Assembly: GCF_041734735.1 (NCBI RefSeq)
Contig: NC_134876.1
Span: 26,855,752-26,919,751 of the forward strand
DNA: 64,000 bases
Direction of reading: 5' to 3'
From: Babylonia areolata
Taxonomy: Eukaryota; Mollusca; Gastropoda; Neogastropoda; Buccinidae
Shown here: in pieces, positions 26,157 through 40,200 of the stretch
How the letters are laid out: each line of letters starts with the position of its first letter
Position numbering within the stretch: position 1 is the stretch's first letter
The notes under the pieces: generated by a model
Databases searched by the model: none
Seen by the model: only the letters and a program-made list of their open reading frames with translations
What the model was told of the DNA's origin: nothing
Made by a program: the position numbers and the translations under genes

Positions 26157-29100
26157 CGCGCGCGCATGCCTGGCAGTAAATTGGTTGACTCAGTGTGTGT
26201 GAATGTGTGTTTATGTCTGTGTGTACTATGCACTTGTGTATATGTACATCATTCTCACAAACTGTTGACATGTGGCAACCTGTTTGTGGTGTGTGTGTGT
26301 GTGTGTGTGTGTCTGTGTGTGTTCAATGCATTTATGTGCATGTCCATTATTCTCACTACCAGCAGGCAGTTGTCACCTTATTTATAGTGTGGTGTGTGCA
26401 AACCTGTCTACTTTGAAGCCTCCCCAGCGCTGAGTTTTCAGTGTCAGCTGTTCCTTTTCTGCCTCTAATTTCAGCTGTTTGTTTCATCTCTTCCTGCAGT
26501 TTCTCTTTTTTTTTCCCCCATCAAAACTAATGAAGTGGTATTTACTTCAAAGAGTATACATAGACACTGACAAGTTTCTCTTTTTCCATTTTTTTCAATA
26601 TGACATTCATGTATTTTCCAGAGCCTGTTGGTCGGTGTTGGCTTGCTCGTAGCTGTGCTCTGGCAGCGTCCGATACGAATTTAGACCATTTTTCTTTTAC
26701 AACTGTGACTGAACGTTCATCAGGGCCGCAGCATTCATAGCAACTGTCACCTCTGACCACGCCTTCTGCTTTTCCATGTTTGTCAGTGTGGTTTTGAATG
26801 TACATTGTAAAATTTCTTTCCACAATAAACCTAAAATATCTGCTGATGTAACATTTCTCTTCTGAACATGCTTGGAATCTCATGTTGAGGCCATGTTCAG
26901 GTTGTGCGAATGAGCAGAACAGAATCAGAAACTGTCACTGCATGTCTGTTGCAATGAATTAGGTGGGGAGTAAAAGGGAATGCCCGAATCTATTTATAAC
27001 CGATGGCTTTGCTGCCTGCAAACAGCACTACCTTGATGGTAACTAGCTGTCAGTTTATTTCAAGATGTGCGAGGCAGTTAGTGGCGTGCTTCAGCTGACA
27101 GCTAACTACCTGTTGGTTAACGGATTTGCTGGTAGTCAGGCTGCGCTACCTGACTGCCTGTTGTGCAACCGGCCCCAGATGGTCATCATCATTGCCTCCA
27201 CTGCTGTTCAGATGGTCAGTCATTGCTTCCACTGCTGTTCAGATGGTCACAGTCATTGCCTCCACTGCTGTTCAGATGGTCAGTCATTGCCTCCACTGCT
27301 GTTCAGATGGTCAGTCATTGCCTCCACTGCTGTTCAGATGGTCAGTCATTGCCTCCACTGCTGTTCAGATGGTCAGTCATTGTCTCCACTGCTGTTCAGA
27401 TGGTCATAGTCATTGCCTCCACTGCTGTTCAGATGGTCATAGTCAATGCCTCCACTGCTGTTCAGATGTCATAGACACAACTGACTCTCATACATCAAAG
27501 TAAAATACAACTGACTCTCATCCATCAAACGACAAAGTAAAACACAACTGACTATCACACAAAGTAGAACACAGTGGACTCTGATCCCTGTGAGAAATGG
27601 AACAGCCACAGCCACATAGCCCTCACCTGCACACTGCTGTTGCCTCCTGCCCCCTGGCTGCGAGGGCGGTTGTAAGCGTTGTAGTTGAAGCGTGAGGACT
27701 GGCGAGGGCCAGGGTTGTAGGTGGCGGAGTGCAGACCTGACTGCTGGTGGGGGTAGAGGGGTTGGGGGTGGAGGAGGCGGGGTGGGGCCTGCACAGCCTG
27801 GTAGGTAAAGCTGTAGGTTTTGGAGATGTTGACGGTGCCCGGCACCACCCCATCCCCTGTGGTCGGAGGCATGGCCCCATGGTAGGCAGTCAGTGGTGGG
27901 GGAGGCTCCGACAGGTTGGGGGGCGGGAAGGGCTGGACCTGCGACTCTGACGTCAACCCTTTCTGACCGTCCACCCCCGGTGGGAACAGGGGGCGCTGCA
28001 GCAAAGGTGTGGTGCGGGCGATCTTGCCCTTGGTCAGGCCGGGCGGCTCTGTTGCCATGTCTCTCTTCACCAGCACCGAGCTGGAACCGTACACCCCGCC
28101 CTCCTCCTGCTGTGCAGGGAACATGCCTGCCCCCTGGAACGCACTCTGCTGACTGCAGTAGCTGAAGGCGCTGGGGTTGGCTCCATAGTTGTGGGAGGGG
28201 TAGCTGGTGGTGAAGGCATTCTGTCGGAACTGTTTGACAGGACTGCTGCTACCCGGGGCACCGGGGGCTGGGCTGTGGTGCCGGCGGTCCCTGCTGTGAC
28301 TGCGTGGGTCCCCCTGGCTGCTGCCTTTGTCTGGCGTCACAACAAATACAATGTCACTGTGCTACCTCTGACGTCACAACAAACATACTGTCACTGTGCT
28401 GCCTTTGATGTCACAACATTCATACTGTCGCTGTGCTGCCTTTGTCTGATGTCATAACATTCATACTGTCACTGTGCTGCCTTTGATGTCACAACATTCA
28501 TACTGTCACTGTGCTGCCTTTTGATGTCACAACAAACATACTGTCACTGTGCTGCCTCTGACATCAAAACAAACACACTGTCACTGTGCTGCCTTTGACG
28601 TCACAACAACAAACATGCTGTCACTGTGCTGCCTTTGACGTCACAACAACAAACACACTGTCACTGTGCTACCTTTGTCTGACGTCACAAAAAATATACG
28701 GTCACTGTGCTGCCTTTGTCTGATGCCACAAGATTCAACATACTGTCACTGTGCTGCCTTTGACGCCATAACATTCAACATACTGTCACTGTGCTGCTTT
28801 TGTCTGACGTCACAACAACAAACACTGTCACTGTGCTGCCTTTGACGTCACAACATTCAACATACTGTCACTGTGCTGCCTTTGTCTGACATCACAACAA
28901 CAAACATACTGTCACTGTGCTGCCGTTGACGTCAAAACATTCAACATACTGTCACTGTGTTGCTTTAAGTCACAACATTCAACATACTGTTCTTGGAGTT
29001 TTAGTTTCAAGGGGTCACAGCATGCAGACTGATCCATATATGTATAATACACTATATCAACTGTTTTTTGGTTGGTTTTGGCAGACGCTGACCTCTGCAT

Positions 29101-31222
29101 AAAGCCAACATGCTGATCAGGTCTTGACAGCCTATCCTAGATTTGTGTAAATCATCAACATTAATGCTTATGTAAGGTTATGGTCTTGTAAAACCAATAA
29201 TCATGCTCTCTCATGGCAAAGGGATGAGTTTATTGTAATCTAATGTTGTTGTCTTACTCTGACGCCTGCTTCAGAGATTAAAAATGTTCTAATTGTCACT
29301 GCATGCAACAAGCAAAAGCTGAGGAAACAATGTATACAAATAAACAAAAAACAAAACAAAACAAAGAACCTGAGAGAAGAAACAGAGTAATGAGGACATA
29401 TACAATGCCTTCTCTTTTCCCTGTTTAGAAAGTGTTAGCCTACAAGGACAAATCAAGCACAACTAAGATCAATCTGAATGAAATTTCTATACCTTCTGAC
29501 CTTTAAACTCACAATCCATTTCCATTAAAACCCACAGGGATTTCCTGAGCACTTTCAATTAATTGCTCATGGCTGTGAAATTTCAGTCAACAATAACTGC
29601 TGAACTGTCAGAATGGTTGACGTTCATCTGCTAATACAGAGTCTATGAGTGTCTGGGTTCAAATCCTACTCACACAAGTTTGACTGGAAAATCAAACAGA
29701 GCATCTAGTCATTCAGATGAGATGATAAACTGAGGTCCTGTGTGCAGCACTTGGCATAAAAAAAAAAGAACCCATGGCAACAAGGGTGTTATCCTCTGGC
29801 AAAAATGATCCTGTAAGAAAATTCTTTACAATCAGTGACAGCTGCTTTTCAAGGATTGTGTAACATGTTCAGACATCTTCAATCACCCACAAGTTGAGAA
29901 AAAGGTATCAGAAGTAAACAGAATGAAGGTTAGAGTCAAACCACTGCCATGTCTCACATTTGGACGGACTGAGTCTTGCGGTGACAGAATCATCCACAAC
30001 AGCAGTGGTGACAGAAATCCTTTGGCCATACACATCCTCTCCCTCCAAGCGCCGCTTAGCTCTGGAGAAAAAAAAAAGTTAATAAAATTCTGTATAAACT
30101 TTATAAAAGTCTTCAATGAGCTGTCCAGTATCTTTCTAAAAACCCTCAAACATCAATTTCGCACAGCACTTTTGTGGAGAAGAAGCAACAAACACACACA
30201 CACACACAAAAAGGATAAAATAAATAACTTTAAAGATAATATATTATTTAGAAAAGATAATGAGGCTTACTGTTCAAAATGCCACTCTTTCAATCTGATT
30301 TCCAGGTATGCATTTGTAATTGGGTTTTCTGATATTTGATGGGATTACTTTCGAGCACATTTACTTTTTTTTTTTTTTTTTTTCAAATGGGTGGTGGGAG
30401 AGTGCCATTAGTCAAATCCACTAGTTTGGGGTTGGGGGGGTGGGGGGGGGAGTGGGGGGGTCGGGAACGGGGGGAGTTAACATTCAGATACTGGTCAATC
30501 ATTGCTTTTGTACTGTTTTCAACGAATATGGACAGAAAATGATATATCAGGTTTTAAAAATTTATCTCCTACACATTTTATCATTGAGACAATGCCTATG
30601 CAGTGGAACACTGGAACAGAAACCATTTATTTTCAAAATGTCAAATAAAAAAATTTACTTAATTTTTTTTTTTTTTTTTTTTTTTTTAAGCCAGCCAGCC
30701 TCAGCGAGGACAAATGAAATCTATTACAGCCAATACTTTGCTGCACAGAAGTGAATGACATTAGGAGTGACAGAGATACTGGGGTACACCCAAATCAGTC
30801 CCCTTTCTTCATCCCCCTCATCTCCCACACCCTCCTTCCCCTGAATTATCATTTCATCATCTATAACAGGTGAGACTGGGGGGGTGGGGGGGGGCTGGAT
30901 CATCATTTCATCATTTGTAATGGGAGAGACAGGTAAATATGGGATTTGGGGGCTGGGTTATCATTTCATCATTTGTAACGGGAGAGACAGGTAAATAGGG
31001 GATTTGGGGGCTGGGTTATCATTTCATCATTTGTAACGGGAGAGACAGGTAAACAGGGGATTTGGGGGCTGGGTTATCATTTCATCATTTATAACGGGAG
31101 AGACAGGTAAACAGGGGATTTGGGGGCTGGATTAATAAAGAAGAACAAACAAAAACTACCAAACAAACAAAAAAACCAGGCTCAATGGTCCTATTTTTCA
31201 TCAATGATCCCATTATAACTAA

Positions 31223-31283
<61 letters not shown>

Positions 31284-34200
31284 GTGTGTGTGTGTGTGTG
31301 TGTGTGTGTCTGTGGTTGGTCCTGCTGTCCCCATCATTATCAGTGTCCACAGTACAGACTGACAAGGACAGACACAGGTGCGGTGGCCAAATGGTCACAT
31401 CACTGGATTTTCGCCCCAGTTTCCAGAGTTTGATCTCTGGTTTCCACGCACCTGGTGGGTGAAGGGTGGAGATTTTTTCTTCCAGGCCAATATAATGCAG
31501 ACCTGCTAGTGCCTGAACCCCCTTTGCATGTAAATGCATGATGTAACAACTATGTGTGTTGGCAGCATGTCGTGTTAGTGAGCTGCATGTTTTTCCCTGT
31601 TTCATGAACCACATGTCTTGTGTATTCTGTGAGCCACACACTGCATCTGGAGTCATCAAGTCATGTGATAAGGGTGAGCAATACATTGATTGGCCAACAC
31701 CCTTCAGGCGGAAAGACTGGAGGTTTTGCTCTGGGCAGTCAAAAAGAAGCCAGCAAAAAGGGTGAAAAGCTGAAATGAGGAGCTGAACACTTTATGGAGA
31801 CACTTGAACTTTTTTTTAAAAAGACTGCGATGAAACTCAAATACTTAAAAGATGACAAGCAGACGTGGCTACAGCGGAGGACTGTAGCGTGGAGACTGCA
31901 GCAGAGGACTGCGATACTATGTTCCATGGGAGGACGGGGCTGCAAAATTGGCACCAGAAGACGGAGACAGAAGACAGTGTAATGCTCTAGAGGTCCATGC
32001 CACAGCAACACAATGTCAGGTCTTCGTTCATGTGGCTGACTGTGTGTTGCTTAATAACAGCAACACAATGTAAGGACTTCGTTCCTGTGGCTGACTGTGT
32101 GTTGTTTAATAACAGCAACACAATGTCAGGTCTTCATTCATATGGCTCACTGTGTGTTGCTTAATAACAGCAACACAATGTCAGGTCTTCATTCATATGG
32201 CTCAATGTGTGTTGCTTAATAACAGCAACACAATGTCAGGTCTTCGTTCATGTGGCTCACTGTGTGTTGTTTTATAACAGCAACACAATGTCAGGTCTTC
32301 GTTCATATGGCTCACTGTGTGTTTAATAAAAACAGCACAATGTAAGGACTTCATGTGGCTCACTCATCACTGTGTGTTGTTTTATAACAGCAACACAATG
32401 TAAGGACTTCGTTCATGTGGCTCACTGTGTGTTGTTTTATAACAGCAACAGAATGTCAGGTCTTCGTTCATATGGCTCACTGTGCGTTGTTTAATAAACA
32501 TATGGCTCACTGTGCGTTGTTTAATAAAAACAGCACAATATAAGGACTTTGTTCATGTGGCTTACTGTGTGTTTAAACAACAGCAACAGAATGTCAGGTC
32601 TTCGTTCATGTGGCTCACTGTGTGTTTAATAACAGCAACACAATATCAGGTCTTCGCTCATGGCTCACTGTGTGTTGTTTTATAAGAACACAATGTGTAA
32701 GGTCTTCGTTCAGGTGGCTCACCGTGTGTTGTATTGTTTAGTATTTTTCAAGTGCACAGGGATTTGGTGGAAAAGAAGAAAACTGAATTTAACTGAAATA
32801 TGAAAAAAGTGTAAATTTTTGGTCTTGGTGAGTGGAATGGGAGGTGAGTGAGTGTTGAGAGGAGAGAGATCTTTTTCGGTCTTATTCCTTGGGTGTTTGT
32901 CCCCTTCAGTGTTACAAATGCAGAAGATAAAAAATGCACAATAAAGAAGATCTAATCCATGTCCATGAAAATACCCATCTCGCATCAGCCATTACAGATT
33001 CATCAGTAAGTTGATGCTGGTCATGTAATTAAAAACAGACAAGGAGACAGGGAGGGATACAGAAAGGAGAGAGACAAGGAGATTTGGAGGGATACAGAAA
33101 GAAGAGAGACAAGGAGACAGGGAGGGACACAGAAAGGAGAAGAGAGACAATGAGGCAAAGAGGGATACAGAAAGGAAAGAGACAAGGAGACATGGAGGGA
33201 TACAGAAAGAAGAGAGACAAGGAGACAGGGAAGGATACAGAAAGAAGAGAGGAGACAGGGAGGGATACAGAAAGAACAGAGACAAGGAGACTGGGATAGA
33301 TACAAAAAGAAGAGAGACAAGGAGACAGGGAGGGATACAGAAAGAAAAGAGGAGGAGACAGGGAGGGATACAGAACGGAGATGAGACAAGGAGACAGGAA
33401 AGGATACAGAAAGAAAAGAGGAGACAGGGAGGGATACAGAACGGAGAAGAGAGACAAGGAGACAGGGAGGGATACAGGAAGAAGAGACAAGGAGACAGGG
33501 AGGGATACAGAAAAGAGAAGAGAGACAAGGAGACAGGGAGGGATACAGAAAGGAGAAGAGAAACAAGCAAACAGGGAGGGATACAGAAAGAACAGAGAAA
33601 AGGAGACAGGGAGGGATACAGAAAGAAGAGACAAGGAGACAGGGAGGGATACAGAAAGGAGGAGACAAGGAGACAGGGAGGGACACAGAAAGAAGAGAGA
33701 CAAGGAGGCAGAGAGGGATACAGAAAGAAGAGAGATAGGAAAGAAATCTGGGATACAAAAAGGGAAAAGAGGTGCAGAGAGGAAGGAGGCTAGGGATGGA
33801 GGGAGATTAGAGAGAGGGGCAGAATGCTTTCAGTTGTCTATCGACATGGACATAGAGAAACAGAAGAGGAGACAATGCTTTCACAACTCTCCATTCATGA
33901 CTCTTCCACAACTCTTCCCATCACCTTCAATACCACAAAATAATGCTCAAAATAAATGAAACTGAATGGGATGAGCAACACCCAACTGCCTAAAAGAAAA
34001 AAAAATGAAAGAAGGTATTTTTTCACAACCACAGCAACCAGAGCAGGAAATAAGACATTTCTCAACACAGTACACACAGAAAAACAGAAAACATCTCTGA
34101 GATGCATACTCAAAAGAAGGCTTCTTCAAAACCTTCAACTTGTAAAAAGGATTATCTTCTGGAGCAGTACTATCCCCCATCTTGCACTGGACTAACAGCA

Positions 34201-37200
34201 GCAGTGGACAGCAGCACTCTCACAATAGTAGCCAAACAACAACAGAAATCACTCTTGTGTCTTCAACACTGTGCACATTTCCCAACTGACTGGTCAAACA
34301 AGACAGCAGCAGTCACAGTAACAGGTGCTCAGTGCAGCAATGGTGTCAGTCAGACATGACACACTGCTCACTGCTGACAACTGGTACAGCTGAGCACTTA
34401 GCACACCCTGAGCAACCCTCACACACACACCAACACCCTGTCACTTTGCCCTGTCCTGTGTGTGAGTAACAGCTCCCCCCCAACCAATAGCCAAGGGAGG
34501 TCAGTCTAATCATGAAACCTATATGGTTAATGAGTTATCCCCCTTGTTATTCCTTTATTCTTCATTTATTAAAACAAAAGAAAGGAAAAGGACTAATAGT
34601 TTTTTGTGGTTTTTGTTGGTTTTTGTTGTTGTTTTCTTCAAAAACAATAACAGCATAAGAGGTGGAAAGGAGTAAGAATGTAGAATCTGAATTCTATAAG
34701 ACAAGACCTGAGAAGAAAAAAAAATGTAATAAATGTGGTTAATATAATAACAAGATGCATGCTTTTTTTTCCTTCTTCAATCCAGCCCATCCCCTAAAGA
34801 GGATCTAAAGCTAATGAAGCAAACTGTAAACAAAAGAAAAATTTATCACCTCCCTACTTTCCCTATCATTCCACTCCTCCAACAGAAACAAAACAAAACA
34901 AATTTTCATTACACAACAGTAGTGGGGTAAGCATACCTGCTTTTTTTTACATCCAGCCCTTGGGGGCAAAAAAGAATGAGAGAGAGAGAGAGAACTCAGA
35001 ACTGTTTTAATGTCAATAGCTTATCAGCCCTAATGACATGGGGGTACAATCAAAACAACAACAAAATAGTTCTAAAAAAAAGATGAAACGACTATTCAAA
35101 ACATACCATTTTTGAAATCCATTGATGAGGAATCTACATAATTTCGACTATCCAGTTTACAAAGTCAGTTTCTTAAAGAACAACAGTGAGTGATGTTTTT
35201 TCTTCGAAGATTATATGCTTCGGCAATATACTTTGCAAGAGACTGGATTGAATTTTCCTGATGCACGTTAAGTACACTGAACAGATCTTCATTCTTTTCA
35301 GAACATGTTTTAAAGACAGTACATTTTTCATGAATATCAGTGTACGCTTTGCAATGAAACAAGAAATGTAACTCATCCTCCTTTATAAAACTGCACATCG
35401 GACAAGGGGAGAATATGGATGGGTTAATTTGAAACCAATACATATGAGCATATAATCCAAGAGATCTCAACTTTAACCTGGCAAAACTGATTCTACGCCA
35501 CTTGTTGGTTACAACTGTGATATATTTTTCTATTCCAAAAACATTTTTAAACTGATAGAACCAACTGTATTTTTCATTTGTTTCCATTTCATAATGCCAG
35601 TCTTGCTTATATGAAGCTATAAGTCTATCTTTGAATTCAGAAATAAATCCTTTTCCGCATCCAACTCCCTGACACATCCACACGATTGAGAGAGAGAGAT
35701 AGAGGGAGAAAGAGAGAGAGAATGTGTGTGTGTGTGGTTGTGTGTGTCCCTTTGTTGGCTTGTTGAGAATGATTGTTTATGTTGAGTTTGCATATAGATA
35801 GATAGATAGATAGACAGACATACAGACAGATAGACAGACAGACTGACATATAGGTAGAATGTTTTGTTTTTTTATTCTTTTGGTTTTTTTCAGTGTGTTG
35901 CAAAGCGCTCTCTTATTTCACATTGATTCCATTTACCTCAACCCCTCCACTGTCCCCACCTCATACAGGGCTATGGGTGGTGGTGGGAGGGATACAGAAA
36001 AAAAGAGAGACAAGGAGACAGGGATGAATACAGAAAGGAGAAGAGAGACAAGGAGACAGGGAAGGATACTGAAAGGAGAAGAGAGACAGGGAGACAGGGA
36101 GGAATACAGAAAGAAGAGAGACAAGGAGACAGGGAGGGATACAGAAAGGAGAAGAGAGACAAGGAGACAGGGAGGGATACTGAAAGAAGAAGAGAGAAAA
36201 GGAGGCAGCGGGAGGGGGGATACAAAAAGAAGAGAGACAAGGAGATAGGGAGGGATACAGAAAGAAGAGAGACAATGAGACAGGGAGGGATTTAGAAAGA
36301 AGAGAGACTGGGAGACAGGGAGGGATACAGAAAGATGAGAGACAGGGAGACAGGGAGGGATACACAAAGTAGAAGAGAGACAAGGAGGCAGGGGGGGATA
36401 CAGAAAGAAGAGAGACAAGGAGACAGGGAGGGATACAGAAAGAAGAGAGACAAGGAGGCAGGGAGGGATACAGAAAGAAGAGAGAAAAGGAGACAGGGAA
36501 GGATACAGAAAGAAGAGAGAAAAGGAGACAGGGAGGGATACAGAAAGAAGAGAGACCAGGAGACAAGGAGGATACAGAAAAAAGAGAGACAAGGAGGCAG
36601 GGAGGGATACAGAAAGGAGAGTGACAATGAGACAGGGAGGGATACAGAAAGAAGACAGACAAGGAGGCAGGGAGGGATACAGAAAGGAGAGTGACAATGA
36701 GACAGGGAGGGATACAGAAAGAAGAGAGAGGAGGCGGCAGGGAGAGATACACTTACAGAAAGGAGACAGACAAGGAGGCAGGGACGGATACAGAAAAGAG
36801 AAGAGAGACAAGGAGGCAGGGAGGGATACAGAAAGGAGAGACAAGGAAGCAGGGACAGATACAGAAAGGAGAAGAGAGACAAGGAGGCAGGGAGGGACAC
36901 AGAAAGAAGAGAGACAATGAGACAGGGAGGGATACAGAAAGGAGAAGAGAGAGGAGGCAGGGAGGGATACAGAAAGAAGAGAGACAATGAGGGATACAGA
37001 AAGGAGAAGAGAGAGGAGGAAGGGAGGGATACAGAAAGAAGAAGAGAGACAAGGAGACAGGGAGGGATACAGAAAGGAGAAGACAGACAAGGAGGCAGGC
37101 AGTGTGTGGGTTTATGTGTGTGCATGTCTATTGTCTGTGTGTGCATGTGTGTGCACACATTTGTCTAACTAAATGTGTGGGTGCTTGGATATAATAATTA

Positions 37201-40200
37201 TGATGTGGATGATACAGGGGCCTTCACTATGCAGTTAAGGTGACTGTACATTGTACACATAGGATAGTTCTAAAAGAAAGTTTTACTTGTGAATTAATAT
37301 TTTTATGTAAATTGTTTATGTTTGTTTCGTTTTTCTCATGTGAAGTGCCTTGAGCATTATTGCATTTTAACCTTCTTGCATTCACACATTTCACAGAGAA
37401 ACTCTTCATTGGGTTCAATGGTGGCCTGAGTGACTCAAAGAGAGTTAATGAAAGGTATAATAGAAATAAATTATCATTATAATAGAAACTGTAATAGAAA
37501 CTAACTATCATTATCATCATAAGACCTTAAGATGCACTGACAGAAAAAAGCCACAACAGAAATAAATTATAATTATGATCATAAAAAGATGCACTCATAG
37601 AAATAACAAAAAGGCACGATAGAAATTAACTATCATTATGATCATAAGATGCACTCATAGAAAACAAACAGGCATGATAGAAATTAACTATCATTATGAT
37701 CATAACAAGATGCACTTATAGAAAAAAACATAGAAGCAACAAACTAATATAATATATTGGTGATTAGAAGACGTATGGTACTGACAGAAACAAACCAATA
37801 TTATGATGGTGATTAGAAGACGAACTGACAGAAACAAACCAATATTATGATGGTGATTAGAAGACGTACTGATGGAAACAAACCAATAATATGATGATGA
37901 TCAGAAGACGTACTACAGAAACAAACCAATGTTATGATGGTCATCAGAAGACGTACTGATAGAAACAAACCAATAATATGATAGTGATCAGAAGACATAC
38001 TGTAGAAACAAACCAATATTATGATGACTAGAAAATGCACTGATAGAAACAAACCAATAATATGATAGTGATCAGAAAACATACTATAGAAACAAACCAA
38101 TATTATGATGATCAAAAGACGTACTATAGAAACAAACCAATAATATGATAGTGATCAGAAGACGTACATTTGATACAAACCAATATTATGATGATCAGAA
38201 GACGTACTATTAAAACAAACCAATATCATGATGATCTGAAGATGTACTATAGAAACAAACCAATATTATAATGACCAGAAGATGCACTACAGAAACAAAC
38301 TAATATCATAAGACCAGAAGATTTACTATAGAAACAAACCAATATCATGGTGACCAGAAAGGAAATTTTCTTCCTAAAATTACGTTTAAATACATACTTA
38401 CCGTGACCCACTAATGCAGACTCCGGCAGGGGTCTGACATTCCTGTCCTGTGTAAACTACTATCCGCCTATGCGGAGAAAACGAAAGTAGCTACGGCCGA
38501 TAACCTCCCGGAAGTAGGTAACCTCCCCTGTGCCCCTCTGACTAGCGCCCTCTTTTTCCGGCAGCCATCTCGACTCCTGTTCCTGTGCTCTGCATACGGC
38601 TAAGTTTTTTCGTATTTCTGTCTATCGATTCTTTGGTGTTCTTGTTTTTTGTCCAATTATTCTTCAGCCAGGTTGCAAAATTATGTGGCTCGACTGGACT
38701 ATCGGGCTAAAATTAAGGCGCGATCGCAATCGATTCGCGGACACTCCGGGCCCTCTACTTCTGGCTCTCTCAACAACGCCAACCACACTGCCTCTTCCAC
38801 TTCCTCTAGTCGACTCCAGACCCCCACCACCTCCTACGCCTCCTGCTGTGACTTCTAGAGGTTTGTTACTCCAAATTCAGGTCAGTGGTGCCATTGATGC
38901 TATTCCTTTCGATCCGCAAATGGACAAGAAGATGTATTATAGAAACAAACCAATGTTATGATGACCAGGAGACGTACTATAGAAACAAACCGATATTACG
39001 ATGACCACAAGATGTACAAAAGAAACATACCAATGTTATGATGACCAGAAGACATACTATAGAAAAAAACCTAATGTTCTGATGACCAGAAGATGTACTA
39101 TAGAAACAAACCAATATTATGATGACCAGAAGACATACTACAGAAACAAACTAATATTATGATGACCAGAAGACATACTTTTGAAACAAACCAAACCAAT
39201 ATTATGATGACCAGAAGACGTACTATAGAAACAAACCAAACCAATGTCATGATGATCAGAAGACGTACTACAGAAAAAAACCAATGTTATGATGATCAGA
39301 AGATGTACGATAGAAACAAACCAATATTATGATGACCAGAAGACGTACTATAGAAACAAACCAATCTTATATGACCAGAAGACGTACTATAGAAACAAAC
39401 CAATGTTATGATGACCAGAAGACATACTATAGAAACAAACCAATGTTATGATAACCAGAAGATGTCTATAAAAACAAACCAATATCATGATGACCAGAAC
39501 ACGTATTACAGAAAAAAAAATCAATATTACGATGATCAGAAGACGTACTATGGAAACAAACCAACGTCATGATGACCAGATATGTACTAGAGAAACAAAC
39601 CAATATTATGATGACCAGAAGACATACCGATGCAGTGCATCCTGTGTGGGGAAGGTGATGCAGGCCTCCTCCCTGGTGACTGGGTGGACACGCCCCCCAC
39701 AGTTGTTGGACAGAGCCGTTAGTCGCTTCCTGATCAGGTCCAGTGCGATTGTCGGGGGGTAGCCACGCACTATCAGCTGTAAGTTCTGCACAGACTGTGG
39801 TGTCAGTAATCAGATAAACGGTCGACACAGTCAGCTGGGTAACCACGCACTATCAACTGTAAGTTCTGCACAGACTGAGGTGTCAGTAATCAGATAAACA
39901 GCCGTCACAGACAGCTGGGTAGCCACGCACTATCAACTGTAAGTTCTGCACAGACTGAGGTGTCAGTAATCAAATAAACAGCCATCACAGACAGCTGGGT
40001 AACCACACACTATCAGCTGTACGTTCTGCACAGACTGTGGTGTCAGTAAATCATAATGAGACATACGGGCATCAGAGAAAACTGAGGAATGTGTTGTTAA
40101 CATAATTTAACATAATTTATACACAAAACAATGAAACCTTTGTGCTTTGTCTTTCACAGAGCAGACCAACTGAATGTAATGAAAGAACAGTATTTTTCAC

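Larger units (their letters stand above)
24057..27175. mobile_element. PIF/Harbinger DNA transposon, degraded, with TIRs and 3-bp target duplication
   Basis: Left end GGCCTGGTTGCACAAC (24057), right end GTTGTGCAACCGGCCC (27160-27175): inverted repeats with one indel. Flanking CAG on both sides (24054-24056, 27176-27178) fits the 3-bp duplication typical of the superfamily. Inside are a Harbinger-type transposase remnant and a Myb/SANT-like protein gene, the usual two-gene plan. Several GT microsatellites have grown within. Confidence 0.85.

Noticed and set aside
35165-35683. Host gene of 172 aa
   Set aside because: The CPMC...ELHFLFHC motif identifies a LINE C-terminus.
33021-37158. Very long frames on both strands (up to 385 aa)
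   Set aside because: Purine-rich minisatellites; Ser/Pro/Leu or Arg/Glu/Lys repeats with no domain.
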